This document shows, piece after piece, positions 21,723-30,249 of a stretch of 39,933 bases of DNA; the stretch's first letter is position 1; each line of letters begins with the position of its first letter. The DNA is from Proteobacteria bacterium SG_bin9. GTDB lineage: Bacteria; Pseudomonadota; Alphaproteobacteria; Rhizobiales; Xanthobacteraceae. The position numbers and the translations under genes were made by a program. Location of the stretch: the NCBI GenBank assembly GCA_002083525.1, contig LWDM01000077.1, positions 1-39,933 on the forward strand, written 5' to 3'. A model generated the notes under the pieces. It had not been told where the DNA came from. It saw only the letters and a list, made by a program, of their open reading frames with translations, and made no database searches.

Positions 21723-22709
21723 ATGTCCGCTGAAACAGCCAATTTGCAGGCCAAACCGCCGCTGAAGATTTTCCTCTGTTCGCCCCGCGGCTTCTGCGCC
21801 GGCGTGGTGCGCGCCATCGACACCGTCGAGCGGGCGCTGAAGCTCTATGGCGCGCCGGTCTACGTCCGTCACGAAATCGTCCATAACCGCTACGTCGTCG
21901 ACAGCCTGAAGGAAAAGGGCGCGATTTTCGTCGAGGAACTGTCCGAGGTTCCGGATACGACCGCTCCGGTGGTTTTCTCCGCGCACGGCGTGCCGAAGGC
22001 GATCCCGGCGGAAGCCGAGCGCCGCAACTTCTTCGCCCTCGACGCGACCTGCCCGCTGGTGACCAAGGTTCACCGCGAGGCCGAAATCCATTTCAAGCGC
22101 GGCCGCGAGATTCTGCTGATCGGCCATGAGGGCCATCCGGAGGTCGTCGGCACCATGGGCCAGCTGCCGCAAGGCGCGGTTGTCCTGATCGAGACGGTCG
22201 AGGATGCGGATGCCTTCGTGCCGAAGGATGCCAACAATCTCGCCTTCGTGACGCAGACCACGCTGTCGGTCGACGACACGGCGGAGATCGCCGCGCATCT
22301 GAAGAAGCGCTTTCCGAACATCGTCGGCCCGTACAAGGAAGACATCTGCTATGCGACCACCAACCGCCAGCTCGCGGTGAAGAAGGTGGCGCCGCACGTC
22401 GACGCGATGATCGTCGTCGGTTCGGCGAACTCGTCGAACACCCAGCGTCTGCGCGAAGTCGCCGAGCGCGAGGGTTGCAAGCTCGCCTTCCTGGTGCAGC
22501 GCGCCGCCGACATCGACTGGACGATCCTCGACGGCATCGAGGCGATCGGCATCACCGCCGGTGCGTCAGCGCCTGAGGTGCTGGTGGAAGAGGTGATCGA
22601 GGCGCTCGCCGCGCACTACACCATTAGCATCGACACGGTGAACGCGATCGACGAAGACGTGTTCTTCCCGCTGCCGCGGCCGCTGCGTCCCGACGCCGCC
22701 GCCGAATGA
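21723..22709 (+). CDS. ispH: 4-hydroxy-3-methylbut-2-enyl diphosphate reductase
   Basis: A 328-residue IspH/LytB, the last enzyme of the MEP isoprenoid pathway, which reduces HMBPP to IPP and DMAPP with a [4Fe-4S] cluster. The three cluster cysteines are in SPRGFCAGVVRA (about residue 23), LDATCPLVTKVH (about 107) and EDICYATTNRQL (about 206). Substrate-binding segments EIVHNRYVV, SAHGVPK, GHEGHPEVVGT and VGSANSSNTQRL are intact. ATG at 21723 begins the conserved part; longer in-frame sequence overlaps the trcR promoter. It is followed by thrB and rnhA on the same strand, an order I recall as common in the Bradyrhizobium group. Confidence 0.95.
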   Translation: MSAETANLQAKPPLKIFLCSPRGFCAGVVRAIDTVERALKLYGAPVYVRHEIVHNRYVVDSLKEKGAIFVEELSEVPDTTAPVVFSAHGVPKAIPAEAERRNFFALDATCPLVTKVHREAEIHFKRGREILLIGHEGHPEVVGTMGQLPQGAVVLIETVEDADAFVPKDANNLAFVTQTTLSVDDTAEIAAHLKKRFPNIVGPYKEDICYATTNRQLAVKKVAPHVDAMIVVGSANSSNTQRLREVAEREGCKLAFLVQRAADIDWTILDGIEAIGITAGASAPEVLVEEVIEALAAHYTISIDTVNAIDEDVFFPLPRPLRPDAAAE

Positions 22710-22801
22710 TTCCGGTGCGCTTCGGCTGATCGTCCTACCGGTCAGCCGCGCATTGGTCTAAGACATCTCTGATCCGGGCACCGCGAACCAGAGGATGAGG
22801 G

Positions 22802-23782
22802 ATGGCGGTCTACACCGATGTGTCGGCCGAGGAACTGGACGGTTTTCTCGCGAACTATGATGTCGGCCAGCTGATGTCCTTCAAGGGCATCGCGGAAGGC
22901 GTCGAGAACTCCAACTTCCTGCTGCACACCAGCAAGGGCGCGTACTTCCTCACCCTCTATGAAAAGCGCGTCGCGCTCGGCGACCTGCCGTTCTTTCTCG
23001 GCCTGATGGGCTATCTGAAAGAGCACGGCTTGACCTGCCCGCAGCCGGTGAAGGCGAAGAACGGCGAGGCGCTCGGTACGCTCGCAGGCCGGCCTGCCGC
23101 GATTATCGACTTCCTCGAAGGTGTGTGGCCGCGCCGGCCGAACGTCGCGCACTGTGCCGGCGTCGGTCAGGCGCTCGCGAAACTGCATCTTGCCGGTCAT
23201 GGCTTTTCGATGACTCGCCGCAACGCGCTGTCAGTGAGCGGCTGGCGTCCGTTGTTCGATCAGGCGGCATCGCGCGCCGACGAATTGCAGCATGGCCTGC
23301 GCGATTTCCTCAATGCCGAGCTGACTTATCTCGAGGCGCGCTGGCCGAAGGGTTTGCCGGAAGGCGTGATCCACGCCGACCTGTTTCCGGACAATTTGCT
23401 GTTTCTCGGCGACAAGGTCTCTGGTGTCATCGACTTCTATTTCGCCTGCAACGACATCCTCGCTTACGACGTCGCGATCTGCCTGAACGCCTGGTGTTTC
23501 GAGCACGATCACGCATTCAATGTCACCAAGGCGCGGGCGTTTCTCAATGCCTATGCGCGCGAGCGCAAACTGTCGGATGCCGAGCAGGAAGCATTGCCAA
23601 TGCTCGCGCGCGGCGCCGCGATCCGGTTTCTGCTGACGCGTCTGGTCGACTGGCTCAATGTGCCGCCCGGTGCGATGGTGAAGCCGAAGGACCCACTGGA
23701 GTATGTGCGGAAGTTGCGCTTCCAGCAGGGCGTAACAAGCCTGCGTGACTACGGCGTCGAACAGCCGGGCTGCGCCGCGTGA
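22802..23782 (+). CDS. thrB: Homoserine kinase, APH-fold type
   Basis: A 326-residue protein of the choline kinase/aminoglycoside phosphotransferase-fold ThrB used by many Proteobacteria in place of the GHMP-type enzyme. It phosphorylates homoserine in threonine synthesis. The start MAVYTDVSAEELDGFLANYD, GIAEGVENSNFLLHT, the catalytic loop GVIHADLFPDNLLF, and GVIDFYFACNDILAYDVAI (metal-binding Asp) are typical. ATG at 22802 is preceded by GAGGATGAGGG. Its stop overlaps the rnhA start by four bases (GTGA), so the two are translationally coupled. Confidence 0.92.
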   Translation: MAVYTDVSAEELDGFLANYDVGQLMSFKGIAEGVENSNFLLHTSKGAYFLTLYEKRVALGDLPFFLGLMGYLKEHGLTCPQPVKAKNGEALGTLAGRPAAIIDFLEGVWPRRPNVAHCAGVGQALAKLHLAGHGFSMTRRNALSVSGWRPLFDQAASRADELQHGLRDFLNAELTYLEARWPKGLPEGVIHADLFPDNLLFLGDKVSGVIDFYFACNDILAYDVAICLNAWCFEHDHAFNVTKARAFLNAYARERKLSDAEQEALPMLARGAAIRFLLTRLVDWLNVPPGAMVKPKDPLEYVRKLRFQQGVTSLRDYGVEQPGCAA

Positions 23783-24240
23783 ACGCTGCCAGGCCGAAAA
23801 GCGATCTGCCCAACGTCATCATCCATACCGATGGCGCGTGCTCGGGCAATCCCGGTCCCGGCGGCTGGGGCGCGATTCTCGAATTCGGCGATGCTCGCAA
23901 GGAACTGAAGGGCGGCGAGCGCGATACCACCAACAACCGGATGGAATTGCTGGCTGCAATCTCGGCGCTCGAAGCGCTGAAGAAGCCGTGCTCGGTCGAT
24001 CTCACCACCGACAGCCAGTATGTGCGGCAGGGTATCACCAGCTGGATTCACAACTGGAAACGCAACGGCTGGAAGACCGCCGACAAGAAGCCGGTGAAAA
24101 ATACCGACCTCTGGCAGCGGCTCGATGAGGCACTGAAGCAGCACGACGTGCGCTGGCACTGGATCAAGGGCCACGCCGGCCACAAGGAAAACGAGCGTGC
24201 CGATGAGCTCGCGCGCGAGGGACTCGAAGCGATCCGCTGA
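23779..24240 (+). CDS. rnhA: Ribonuclease HI
   Basis: A 153-residue RNase H1 that cuts RNA in RNA/DNA hybrids (R-loops, primers). The active-site carboxylates are all present: Asp18 in HTDGACSGNPGPGGWG, Glu in NNRMELLAA, Asp in TTDSQYVRQG and Asp in ENERADELA, plus the flexible-loop His in KGHAGH. It starts with GTG overlapping the thrB stop by four bases. Length is standard. A strong bidirectional terminator follows. Confidence 0.95.
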   Translation: MNAARPKSDLPNVIIHTDGACSGNPGPGGWGAILEFGDARKELKGGERDTTNNRMELLAAISALEALKKPCSVDLTTDSQYVRQGITSWIHNWKRNGWKTADKKPVKNTDLWQRLDEALKQHDVRWHWIKGHAGHKENERADELAREGLEAIR

Positions 24241-24250
24241 GTATCAAATG

Positions 24251-24280
24251 AAAATGGCCGGGAATGAGCCCGGCCATTTT
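24251..24280. terminator. Bidirectional terminator between rnhA and the peroxiredoxin gene
   Basis: AAAATGGCCGGG (24251-24262) and CCCGGCCATTTT (24269-24280) form a perfect 12-bp stem with a 6-base loop, flanked by A- and T-runs. It serves rnhA on the plus strand and the peroxiredoxin gene on the minus strand. Confidence 0.9.
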
Positions 24281-24305
24281 GATCTGTTCAAATCCGATCA
24301 AGCAA

Positions 24306-24791
24306 TCAGAGCTGACCGAGCAGCGTGTCGCCGCCGGAGACCTCGACCTTGCCCGGTGCCGGTTCCTTGTTGAGCTTCGTCACCTTGCCGTCTTCGACCA
24401 GCATCGAGTAGCGGTGCGAGCGGATGCCGAGACCGTTGCCAGATGCATCGAGCTCCATGCCGATTGCTTTGGTGAAGTCGGCGTTACCGTCGGCGAGGAA
24501 GACCGCTTCGTCGCGCTGGTCGGTGTCGCGCTTCCAGGCCTGCATCACGAACGCGTCATTGACCGAGACGATGCCGATAGTGTCGACGCCCTTGTCCTTC
24601 ATGGCGTAGGCGTTCAGGAAAATGCTCGGCAGGTGCATTTTGTGGCAGGTGCCGGTGTAGGCGCCGGGGACCGCGAACAGCGCGACCTTCTTGCCCTTGA
24701 AGATGTCATCGGTGGATTTGACCTGAACGCCCTCGGCGGTCATCACGCGAAACTTGGCATCCGGCAGGCGGTCGCCGACTTGGATGGTCAT
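24306..24791 (-). CDS. Peroxiredoxin, Prx5/AhpE-like
   Basis: A 161-residue thioredoxin-fold peroxidase that reduces hydrogen peroxide and alkyl hydroperoxides. The peroxidatic site is FAVPGAYTGTCH with Cys49; the active-site Thr (T45 and T48) and the later Arg in LGIRSHRYSMLVEDGKV are present. There is no other Cys, so recycling needs an external thiol such as glutathione or glutaredoxin. ATG at 24791 follows CTGAGGAGTTACAG. It is convergent with rnhA and shares its terminator; upstream on the same strand is a DsbD-N-domain protein. Confidence 0.92.
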   Translation of the reverse strand: MTIQVGDRLPDAKFRVMTAEGVQVKSTDDIFKGKKVALFAVPGAYTGTCHKMHLPSIFLNAYAMKDKGVDTIGIVSVNDAFVMQAWKRDTDQRDEAVFLADGNADFTKAIGMELDASGNGLGIRSHRYSMLVEDGKVTKLNKEPAPGKVEVSGGDTLLGQL

Positions 24792-24909
24792 CTGTAACTC
24801 CTCAGATTGTCCTGCTTGTTCGAAACGGGCCAGCCTGCGCAGGGCCGAGGGTCACCGTCCCGCAATGGCGCGCGCCGCCACCGCGAAGCGGTTTAATCAC
24901 AGCCTGCGA

Positions 24910-25776
24910 TTACTTGGAAGGCGGGCCGACGATGGCGCTGAATTCGTAGGCAGCTTCCTTGCCGCCCGCGTCCTTGCCGACCAGCGTCAGCTTGAGCGTC
25001 GCCCCCTCGGGGGCGGTATTTGGAGGCAGCCCATCAAGTTCAAAGCCGAAGCGCTGCGTGCCGTCGGCCTTGCGGTCGATCGGCTTCGGCAACGGCAACG
25101 ACCAGTCCGCGGTCGGCCCCTCGGCAAACAGGTCGACCTTCGCATCGGGCGGCGCCTTGATGTCGACCACCATGTTCTGCTTGTCGGCGCGGCTCACGCC
25201 GCTGACGGTGAACGGATTGTCGTCGCCGATTTTCGCTGGCTTCGGAACGGCTTCGAGCGCGGCCGCGAGCGTCCTGTCTTCCGAACCCGATCCGCCAGTG
25301 ACCGGCAGTTCGAGCTTCGCCTCGACTGGCACGCACGTCTTGTCGCACACGGCGTACGAGATCGCGGCGCGCAGCGTCACCGGTTTGTCGGCGTTCTTCG
25401 CAACGATCCGCAGCGGCAACACCACCTGCTTCTTGTAGCCAAGCGCAGTGCCGCCCGAGCCGTCCGGAAAACTGATCGGCGCCGGCCACAAAACCGTGAC
25501 CGCTTCGACATTGTCGGACGCTGAGAAATCGAAGCGCGGCGGCACGCCGGAATCGCCTGGCGAACGCCAATACGTCTTCCAGCCGGGCTCAAGCTTGAAG
25601 GCCAGACCGCCAAGCAGCAGCGTGCCGGTGCGCGGACCGGCGATGAGACGAACGGCGGAATGCGTTTCGGTCACCCACGGTGACGCATCCTGCGCGACAG
25701 CTGCGCTGGTCATCACGCACACCGAGAATGCGGCAAGAGTGCGCAGCCGGGCGCGGGTTTGTATTGCTGCAACCAT
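24910..25776 (-). CDS. Exported DsbD N-terminal-domain protein (protein-disulfide reductase domain alone)
   Basis: A 288-residue protein with a signal peptide (about residues 1-28, cleavage after AVAQ). The mature part resembles the periplasmic N-terminal domain of DsbD/ScsB: GGLAFKLEPGWKTYWRSPGD, PPRFDFSASDNVEAVTVLWP, and a redox Cys pair in SYAVCDKTCVPVEA. The membrane and C-terminal thioredoxin domains of full DsbD are absent and no CcdA/DsbD partner is adjacent. It may pass reducing power between a membrane reductase elsewhere and periplasmic targets; this is inference. ATG at 25776 begins the signal peptide. Confidence 0.8.
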   Translation of the reverse strand: MVAAIQTRARLRTLAAFSVCVMTSAAVAQDASPWVTETHSAVRLIAGPRTGTLLLGGLAFKLEPGWKTYWRSPGDSGVPPRFDFSASDNVEAVTVLWPAPISFPDGSGGTALGYKKQVVLPLRIVAKNADKPVTLRAAISYAVCDKTCVPVEAKLELPVTGGSGSEDRTLAAALEAVPKPAKIGDDNPFTVSGVSRADKQNMVVDIKAPPDAKVDLFAEGPTADWSLPLPKPIDRKADGTQRFGFELDGLPPNTAPEGATLKLTLVGKDAGGKEAAYEFSAIVGPPSK

Positions 25777-25993
25777 GTCTCGTGCTTACCCCGCGCCCCT
25801 TACGCAAACCATTGAATTACCTGTGATCCGCGGGTGAATTTGATCGGTGCCGTTGATTGACAGTGCTGACGCCCAATATCAGGATGACGCAATGAGTTTC
25901 GCCGGTGCTGGAACTGGTTCGCTCCAGCATATTTGGAAGTCATTGATGGAGAGTATGTTCCGGCAGGCCGGGTTCTGAATGGTGGCCTGAATC

Positions 25994-26674
25994 GTGCTTT
26001 CACCTGAACAGGCGCAACAACCGATGAGTCCGCCAATGGACCCGTTTCAGAAAAAGCTCAAAAGCGGCCAGAGCAAGGCCTCCGGCAGCCCGGCGCAGGG
26101 ATATCTCGACGGGCAACTCTTGATTGCAATGCCGGTGATGGAAGATGAACGCTTTGCGCGCACGGTGATCTACATCTGCGCGCACTCGGCTGAAGGCGCG
26201 ATGGGCATCGTCGTCAATCGCCCGGCCGGCAGTATCGACTTTCCGGGACTTCTGAAGCAACTCGACATCATCGGCGACGCCGAGCAGATCAAGCTGCCGC
26301 ACGATGCCGAAATGATGAAGGTGCTGAAGGGCGGACCGGTCGAGACCGGCCGCGGCTTCGTGCTGCATTCGAGCGACTTCTTCATCAAGAATGCGACGCT
26401 GCCGATCGACGACGGCATTTCGCTCACGGCAACGCTCGACATCCTCAAAGCGATCGCGCGCGGCGCCGGACCCAAGCACGCGATCCTCGCGCTCGGCTAT
26501 GCCGGCTGGGCGCCAGGCCAGCTCGAGAACGAGATTCAGGAGAACGGCTGGCTGCATTGCGCGGCGGATTCCGATCTGATTTTCGGGCGCGACATCAACG
26601 AGAAGTACGATCGCGCGCTCCGAAAAATAGGAATCGACCCTGGCATGCTGTCGAACGAGGCTGGCCACGCTTGA
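25994..26674 (+). CDS. YqgE/AlgH family protein (UPF0301)
   Basis: A 226-residue cytoplasmic protein of the YqgE/AlgH (DUF179) family. Signature blocks are GYLDGQLLIAMPVMEDERFA, IYICAHSAEGAMGIVVNRPA, LKGGPVETGRGFVLHS and ALGYAGWAPGQLENEIQENG. The molecular role of the family is not settled; AlgH was named from an effect on alginate genes in Pseudomonas. The GTG at 25994 gives the longest form; ATGs at 26024 and 26036 are equally plausible because the first 35 residues are variable and no ribosome site is strong. Confidence 0.88.
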   Translation: MLSPEQAQQPMSPPMDPFQKKLKSGQSKASGSPAQGYLDGQLLIAMPVMEDERFARTVIYICAHSAEGAMGIVVNRPAGSIDFPGLLKQLDIIGDAEQIKLPHDAEMMKVLKGGPVETGRGFVLHSSDFFIKNATLPIDDGISLTATLDILKAIARGAGPKHAILALGYAGWAPGQLENEIQENGWLHCAADSDLIFGRDINEKYDRALRKIGIDPGMLSNEAGHA

Positions 26675-26748
26675 GCCGGGACTGCTGACAAGATCAGGCG
26701 CCCCATCGCATAAGATGGCTGTCGTCGTTCACTGCAGTTGTTGCCGCC

Positions 26749-27255
26749 ATGTCTGAACCCATCCGATATGCTTATTTCGACAGCCCGGTCGGCAAGCTGC
26801 TGATCGCTGGCGACAGCGAGTGGCTGCATCTGATCAGCTTTCCGTCCGGCAGCCGCACGCGCCATCCCGAGCAGGACTGGCGCAAGGATGACAAGCCGTT
26901 CAAACAGGCCTTCAAGCAGCTCGATCAGTACTTCGCCGGCAAGCGGCGTGAATTCGATCTGCCACTGCGCTTTGCAGGCACGCCGTTCCAGAACACGATG
27001 TGGAAGCGACTCCTTAGAGTGCCTTATGGCATGACGACGACCTATCGCGATCTCGCCATTGCGCTCGGCCGTCCGGCGGCGAGCCGCGCGGTCGGCGCGG
27101 CGAACGGCGCCAATCCGTTTCCGATCGTGGTGCCATGCCATCGCGTGCTTGGCACCAACGGCTCTTTGACCGGCTTCGGCGGCGGCGTCGAGGTGAAGCG
27201 CTTCCTGCTCGCGCACGAGCAGACGGTCGCAGGCCGTGATTTCAGATTGACGTGA
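26749..27255 (+). CDS. ogt: Methylated-DNA--[protein]-cysteine S-methyltransferase
   Basis: A 168-residue O6-alkylguanine-DNA alkyltransferase. It moves methyl groups from O6-methylguanine to its own Cys in the invariant PCHR motif (NPFPIVVPCHRVLG). The DNA-binding helix-turn-helix (VPYGMTTTYRDLAIALGRPA), the Asn hinge (GAANGANPF) and GSLTGFGGGVEVKRFLL are intact. It lacks the extra N-terminal Ada domain, so it is the Ogt/MGMT type. ATG at 26749. It ends one base before the stop of the convergent EAL gene. Confidence 0.93.
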   Translation: MSEPIRYAYFDSPVGKLLIAGDSEWLHLISFPSGSRTRHPEQDWRKDDKPFKQAFKQLDQYFAGKRREFDLPLRFAGTPFQNTMWKRLLRVPYGMTTTYRDLAIALGRPAASRAVGAANGANPFPIVVPCHRVLGTNGSLTGFGGGVEVKRFLLAHEQTVAGRDFRLT

Positions 27256-27256
27256 G

Positions 27257-30124
27257 TTAGCTCGCCGCTTCGAGGCGCTCGTCGCTCAGAATGCGCAGCG
27301 CCGCGTCGGCATCCATCGGCTCGCCGAAGGCGAAGCCCTGACCGTACTCGCAGCCCATCTGCGACAGCTCGACCGCGTCCGAGTCGGTCTCGACGCCCTC
27401 GGCAACGACATCCATGCCGAGATCGTGCGCGAGTGCGACGATGGACTTCAGGATCACAGGCCGCGTTCCGCGGGTGGTGGTGCGGACGAACGACTGATCG
27501 ATCTTGATCGTGTCGAATGGGAAGCGCTGCAGGTACGCCAGCGACGAATGTCCGGTGCCGAAGTCGTCGAGAGAGAGACCGACGCCGAGCTCCTGAATCC
27601 GCTGCAGCATCTGCGCCGCGTGCTCCGGGTTCTCCATCACCAGCGACTCGGTGAGTTCGAGCTTCAGCGTGCCTTTGGCGATCGCGGAGCGCGACAGCAC
27701 GCTGCGCACGTCGTGAATGAGGTCGTGACGCAGCAACTGCCGCGACGACACGTTGACGCTGCAGAACACCGGCTCACGCAGGCGCACGCTGCGTTGCCAC
27801 GCAGCGAGCTGCTTTGCCGCCTGATCCATCACGAACAGGCCGAGATCGACGATCAGGCCGATTTCCTCAGCGATCGCGATGAACTCGGTCGGCGCCATGC
27901 GGCTGAGCTTCGGATGGTCCCAGCGCGCCAGCGCCTCGAAGCCGGCGACGGAGCGATCGTGCAGCCGCACGATCGGCTGATAGAGCAGGGTGATTTCCTT
28001 GCGCTCGATGGCGCGGCGCAGTTCGGATTCGAGCGTCAGGCGGTCGGTCTTGCGCGCGCGCATCGCCGGCTTGTAGACGTCGATGCGGTCGCCGCCGATG
28101 CGCTTCGAATGATACATCGCAAGCTCGGCGTCCTTGATGATTTCGTCGGTGAGCTGCGTCTGCGGATCGCTCAGTGCGAGACCGATGGATGCGGTCAGGA
28201 AGATTTCGCGCTCGTTGAAGGCGATCGGCGCGCGGATGGTCTTGCGGATGGTTTCGGCAAACGCCGTGATGCGGGCCGGGTCCTGTTCCGAGAGCAGGAT
28301 CAGGCCGAACTGATCGCCGGCGAGGCGGGCGAGCGTATCCTGCGGCTTCAGGATACGGGTGAGGCGGCGCGCCAGCGTCAGCAGGATCGAGTCGCCGACG
28401 GCGATGCCGACGGAGTCGTTGACCTGCTTGAAGCGATCGAGGTCGATCACCATCACCGTGGGGCGCAGGCTTGGCGTGGTCTTCGCGAAAGTCGCGACCG
28501 CATTGAGGCGGTCGATGAACAGTTTGCGGTTCGGCAGGCTGGTCAGGTTGTCATGCACGGAGTCGTGCAGCAGGCGTTCCTCGGCGTTGCGGACGTCGGT
28601 GACGTCGGTCAGCGTCCCGACGACGCGGGCGACTTCACCGTCGGAGCCGACGACCGGGCGTGCCTTCAGCGCGAACCACATGTAGTGGCCGTCCGGGGTG
28701 CGCAGGCGGAAGTCCTGCACGAGGCGGCCGCGGCGCTGATCGAGCACGCTGTCGAGCGCGGCACGGAAGCGATCCTGATCGAGCGGGTGCAGGATCTCGA
28801 GCCACGTCGCCGCCGGGCCTTCGAGCGTACCGCGTTTCAGCCCAAGCAGGCTTTCGGTCTCGGGGCTGGTGAACACCTTGTCGGCGGAGACGTCCCAGTC
28901 CCAGATCAGATCGCCGGAGCCAGTGAGCGCCAGCGCACGGCGTTCGACGTCGGAAACGATGCCCTGCGTCGCGCCACCGCCCGCGAAAGCGTGCTGCATC
29001 ACCGTGAAGCCGATCAGCATCACGATCAGCACCAGACCGCCCAGCAGTGCCGGGCCGACGATGTCGTTGGTGACCGAGCCGGCAACCGTCATGCCGGCTG
29101 CGATCACCCACACCAGCAGCAGGAACCAGGTCGGGATCAGGAGCACCGCGCGGTCGAAGCCGTGGGTCGAGAGGTAGACGATCAGCGCGAAGCCGAAGAC
29201 CGCGATCAGCGCCAGCGACATGCGGGCGATGCCGGAAGCGACCGCAGGATCGACCAGCGCCAGCGCCACCAGCGAGCCGAGGAAGATCAGCCAGCCCATG
29301 GTGATGTGCGAGTAGCGCACATGCCAGCGCGAGAGATTGAGGTAGGCGAACAGGAACACCAGCAGCGTCGCCGCAAGGATCGCTTCGCCCGAGGCGCGCC
29401 AGACACGCTCGGCGCCGGACGACATGTCAAGTACCTTGCCCCAGAAGCCGAAGTCGACGCCGATGTAGACCAGCACCGACCACGCCAGCGCGGCCGCGGC
29501 GGGGAACATGATGCTGCCCTTCACCACGAACAGGATCGTCAGCACCAGCGCGAGCAGGCCGGAGATGCCGATGACGATGCCGTGGTAGAGCGTGAACGAG
29601 TTGACCTTGTCCTTGTAGGCTTCCGGCTCCCACAGATAGAGCTGCGGCAGCTTGTCGGTGCGCAGTTCGACCACGAAGGTGATGACCGCGCCGGGATCGA
29701 GCGTGACGCGGAAGATGTCGGCGGTGGCGCTGTCCTGCCGCTCCGGACGGTCGCCGGTCGACGGTGTGATGGTCGAGATGCGCGAGAGGCCGAGATCGGG
29801 CCACAGCAATCCGGACGAGACGATGCGGTAGTGGGGCGCGACGATCAGGCGGTCGAGCTGATCGTCGGTATTGTTGGCGAGCGCCAGCACCACCCAGTTC
29901 TGGCCGCCTTCACGCGCGCGCACCTCGATGCGGCGGACAATGCCGTCGGTACCCGGTGCGGTAGAGACCTGGATGCGGTCGGTGTCGCTGCGCTGAAATT
30001 CGAGAACGCTGGTGAGGTCGATCGCGGGCGCATCACTGCGGACGCTGACGGCGTCGACTGCCTGCGCGGGGCGCGAAGCAGCAACAGCCATCAAGCTCAG
30101 CGCGACCAGCGCGAAGCACTTCAT
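27257..30124 (-). CDS. Membrane PAS-GGDEF-EAL protein, probable c-di-GMP phosphodiesterase
   Basis: A 955-residue signalling protein. The order is signal peptide (1-22), a periplasmic beta-rich sensor (about 25-170, 7TMR-DISM-like), about seven membrane helices (180-380), a PAS domain (390-520, DLIWDWDVSADKVF), GGDEF (525-690) and EAL (700-945). The GGDEF signature is degenerate, AGDQF at residues 602-606 (bases 28307-28321), so cyclase activity is unlikely. The EAL site is intact: FEALARW, NVSSRQLL, ELTESLV, LDDFGTGHSSLAYL, IKIDQSFV and VAEGVET. It most likely breaks down c-di-GMP, with the GGDEF part as a possible GTP-binding regulator. The start is uncertain; ATG 30124 begins the signal peptide. 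Confidence 0.87.
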   Translation of the reverse strand: MKCFALVALSLMAVAASRPAQAVDAVSVRSDAPAIDLTSVLEFQRSDTDRIQVSTAPGTDGIVRRIEVRAREGGQNWVVLALANNTDDQLDRLIVAPHYRIVSSGLLWPDLGLSRISTITPSTGDRPERQDSATADIFRVTLDPGAVITFVVELRTDKLPQLYLWEPEAYKDKVNSFTLYHGIVIGISGLLALVLTILFVVKGSIMFPAAAALAWSVLVYIGVDFGFWGKVLDMSSGAERVWRASGEAILAATLLVFLFAYLNLSRWHVRYSHITMGWLIFLGSLVALALVDPAVASGIARMSLALIAVFGFALIVYLSTHGFDRAVLLIPTWFLLLVWVIAAGMTVAGSVTNDIVGPALLGGLVLIVMLIGFTVMQHAFAGGGATQGIVSDVERRALALTGSGDLIWDWDVSADKVFTSPETESLLGLKRGTLEGPAATWLEILHPLDQDRFRAALDSVLDQRRGRLVQDFRLRTPDGHYMWFALKARPVVGSDGEVARVVGTLTDVTDVRNAEERLLHDSVHDNLTSLPNRKLFIDRLNAVATFAKTTPSLRPTVMVIDLDRFKQVNDSVGIAVGDSILLTLARRLTRILKPQDTLARLAGDQFGLILLSEQDPARITAFAETIRKTIRAPIAFNEREIFLTASIGLALSDPQTQLTDEIIKDAELAMYHSKRIGGDRIDVYKPAMRARKTDRLTLESELRRAIERKEITLLYQPIVRLHDRSVAGFEALARWDHPKLSRMAPTEFIAIAEEIGLIVDLGLFVMDQAAKQLAAWQRSVRLREPVFCSVNVSSRQLLRHDLIHDVRSVLSRSAIAKGTLKLELTESLVMENPEHAAQMLQRIQELGVGLSLDDFGTGHSSLAYLQRFPFDTIKIDQSFVRTTTRGTRPVILKSIVALAHDLGMDVVAEGVETDSDAVELSQMGCEYGQGFAFGEPMDADAALRILSDERLEAAS

Positions 30125-30249
30125 CCACCGCAATTGACTAGTCTCCGCGCGCCGCAGTCCCGGCCCTTCACGGGACCCGGCTTCAACTACGGATAATTGC
30201 CACAAAAGTAAGGGAAATCAAAGCGGTTAGCTTGGGTTCCCCACGCCCC

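Noticed and set aside
27425..30196. A 923-codon open frame antisense to the PAS-GGDEF-EAL gene
   Set aside because: Its translation is Arg/His/Asp/Gln-rich without any domain, as expected from the strand opposite a high-GC gene, whereas the minus strand encodes recognisable domains along the same length.
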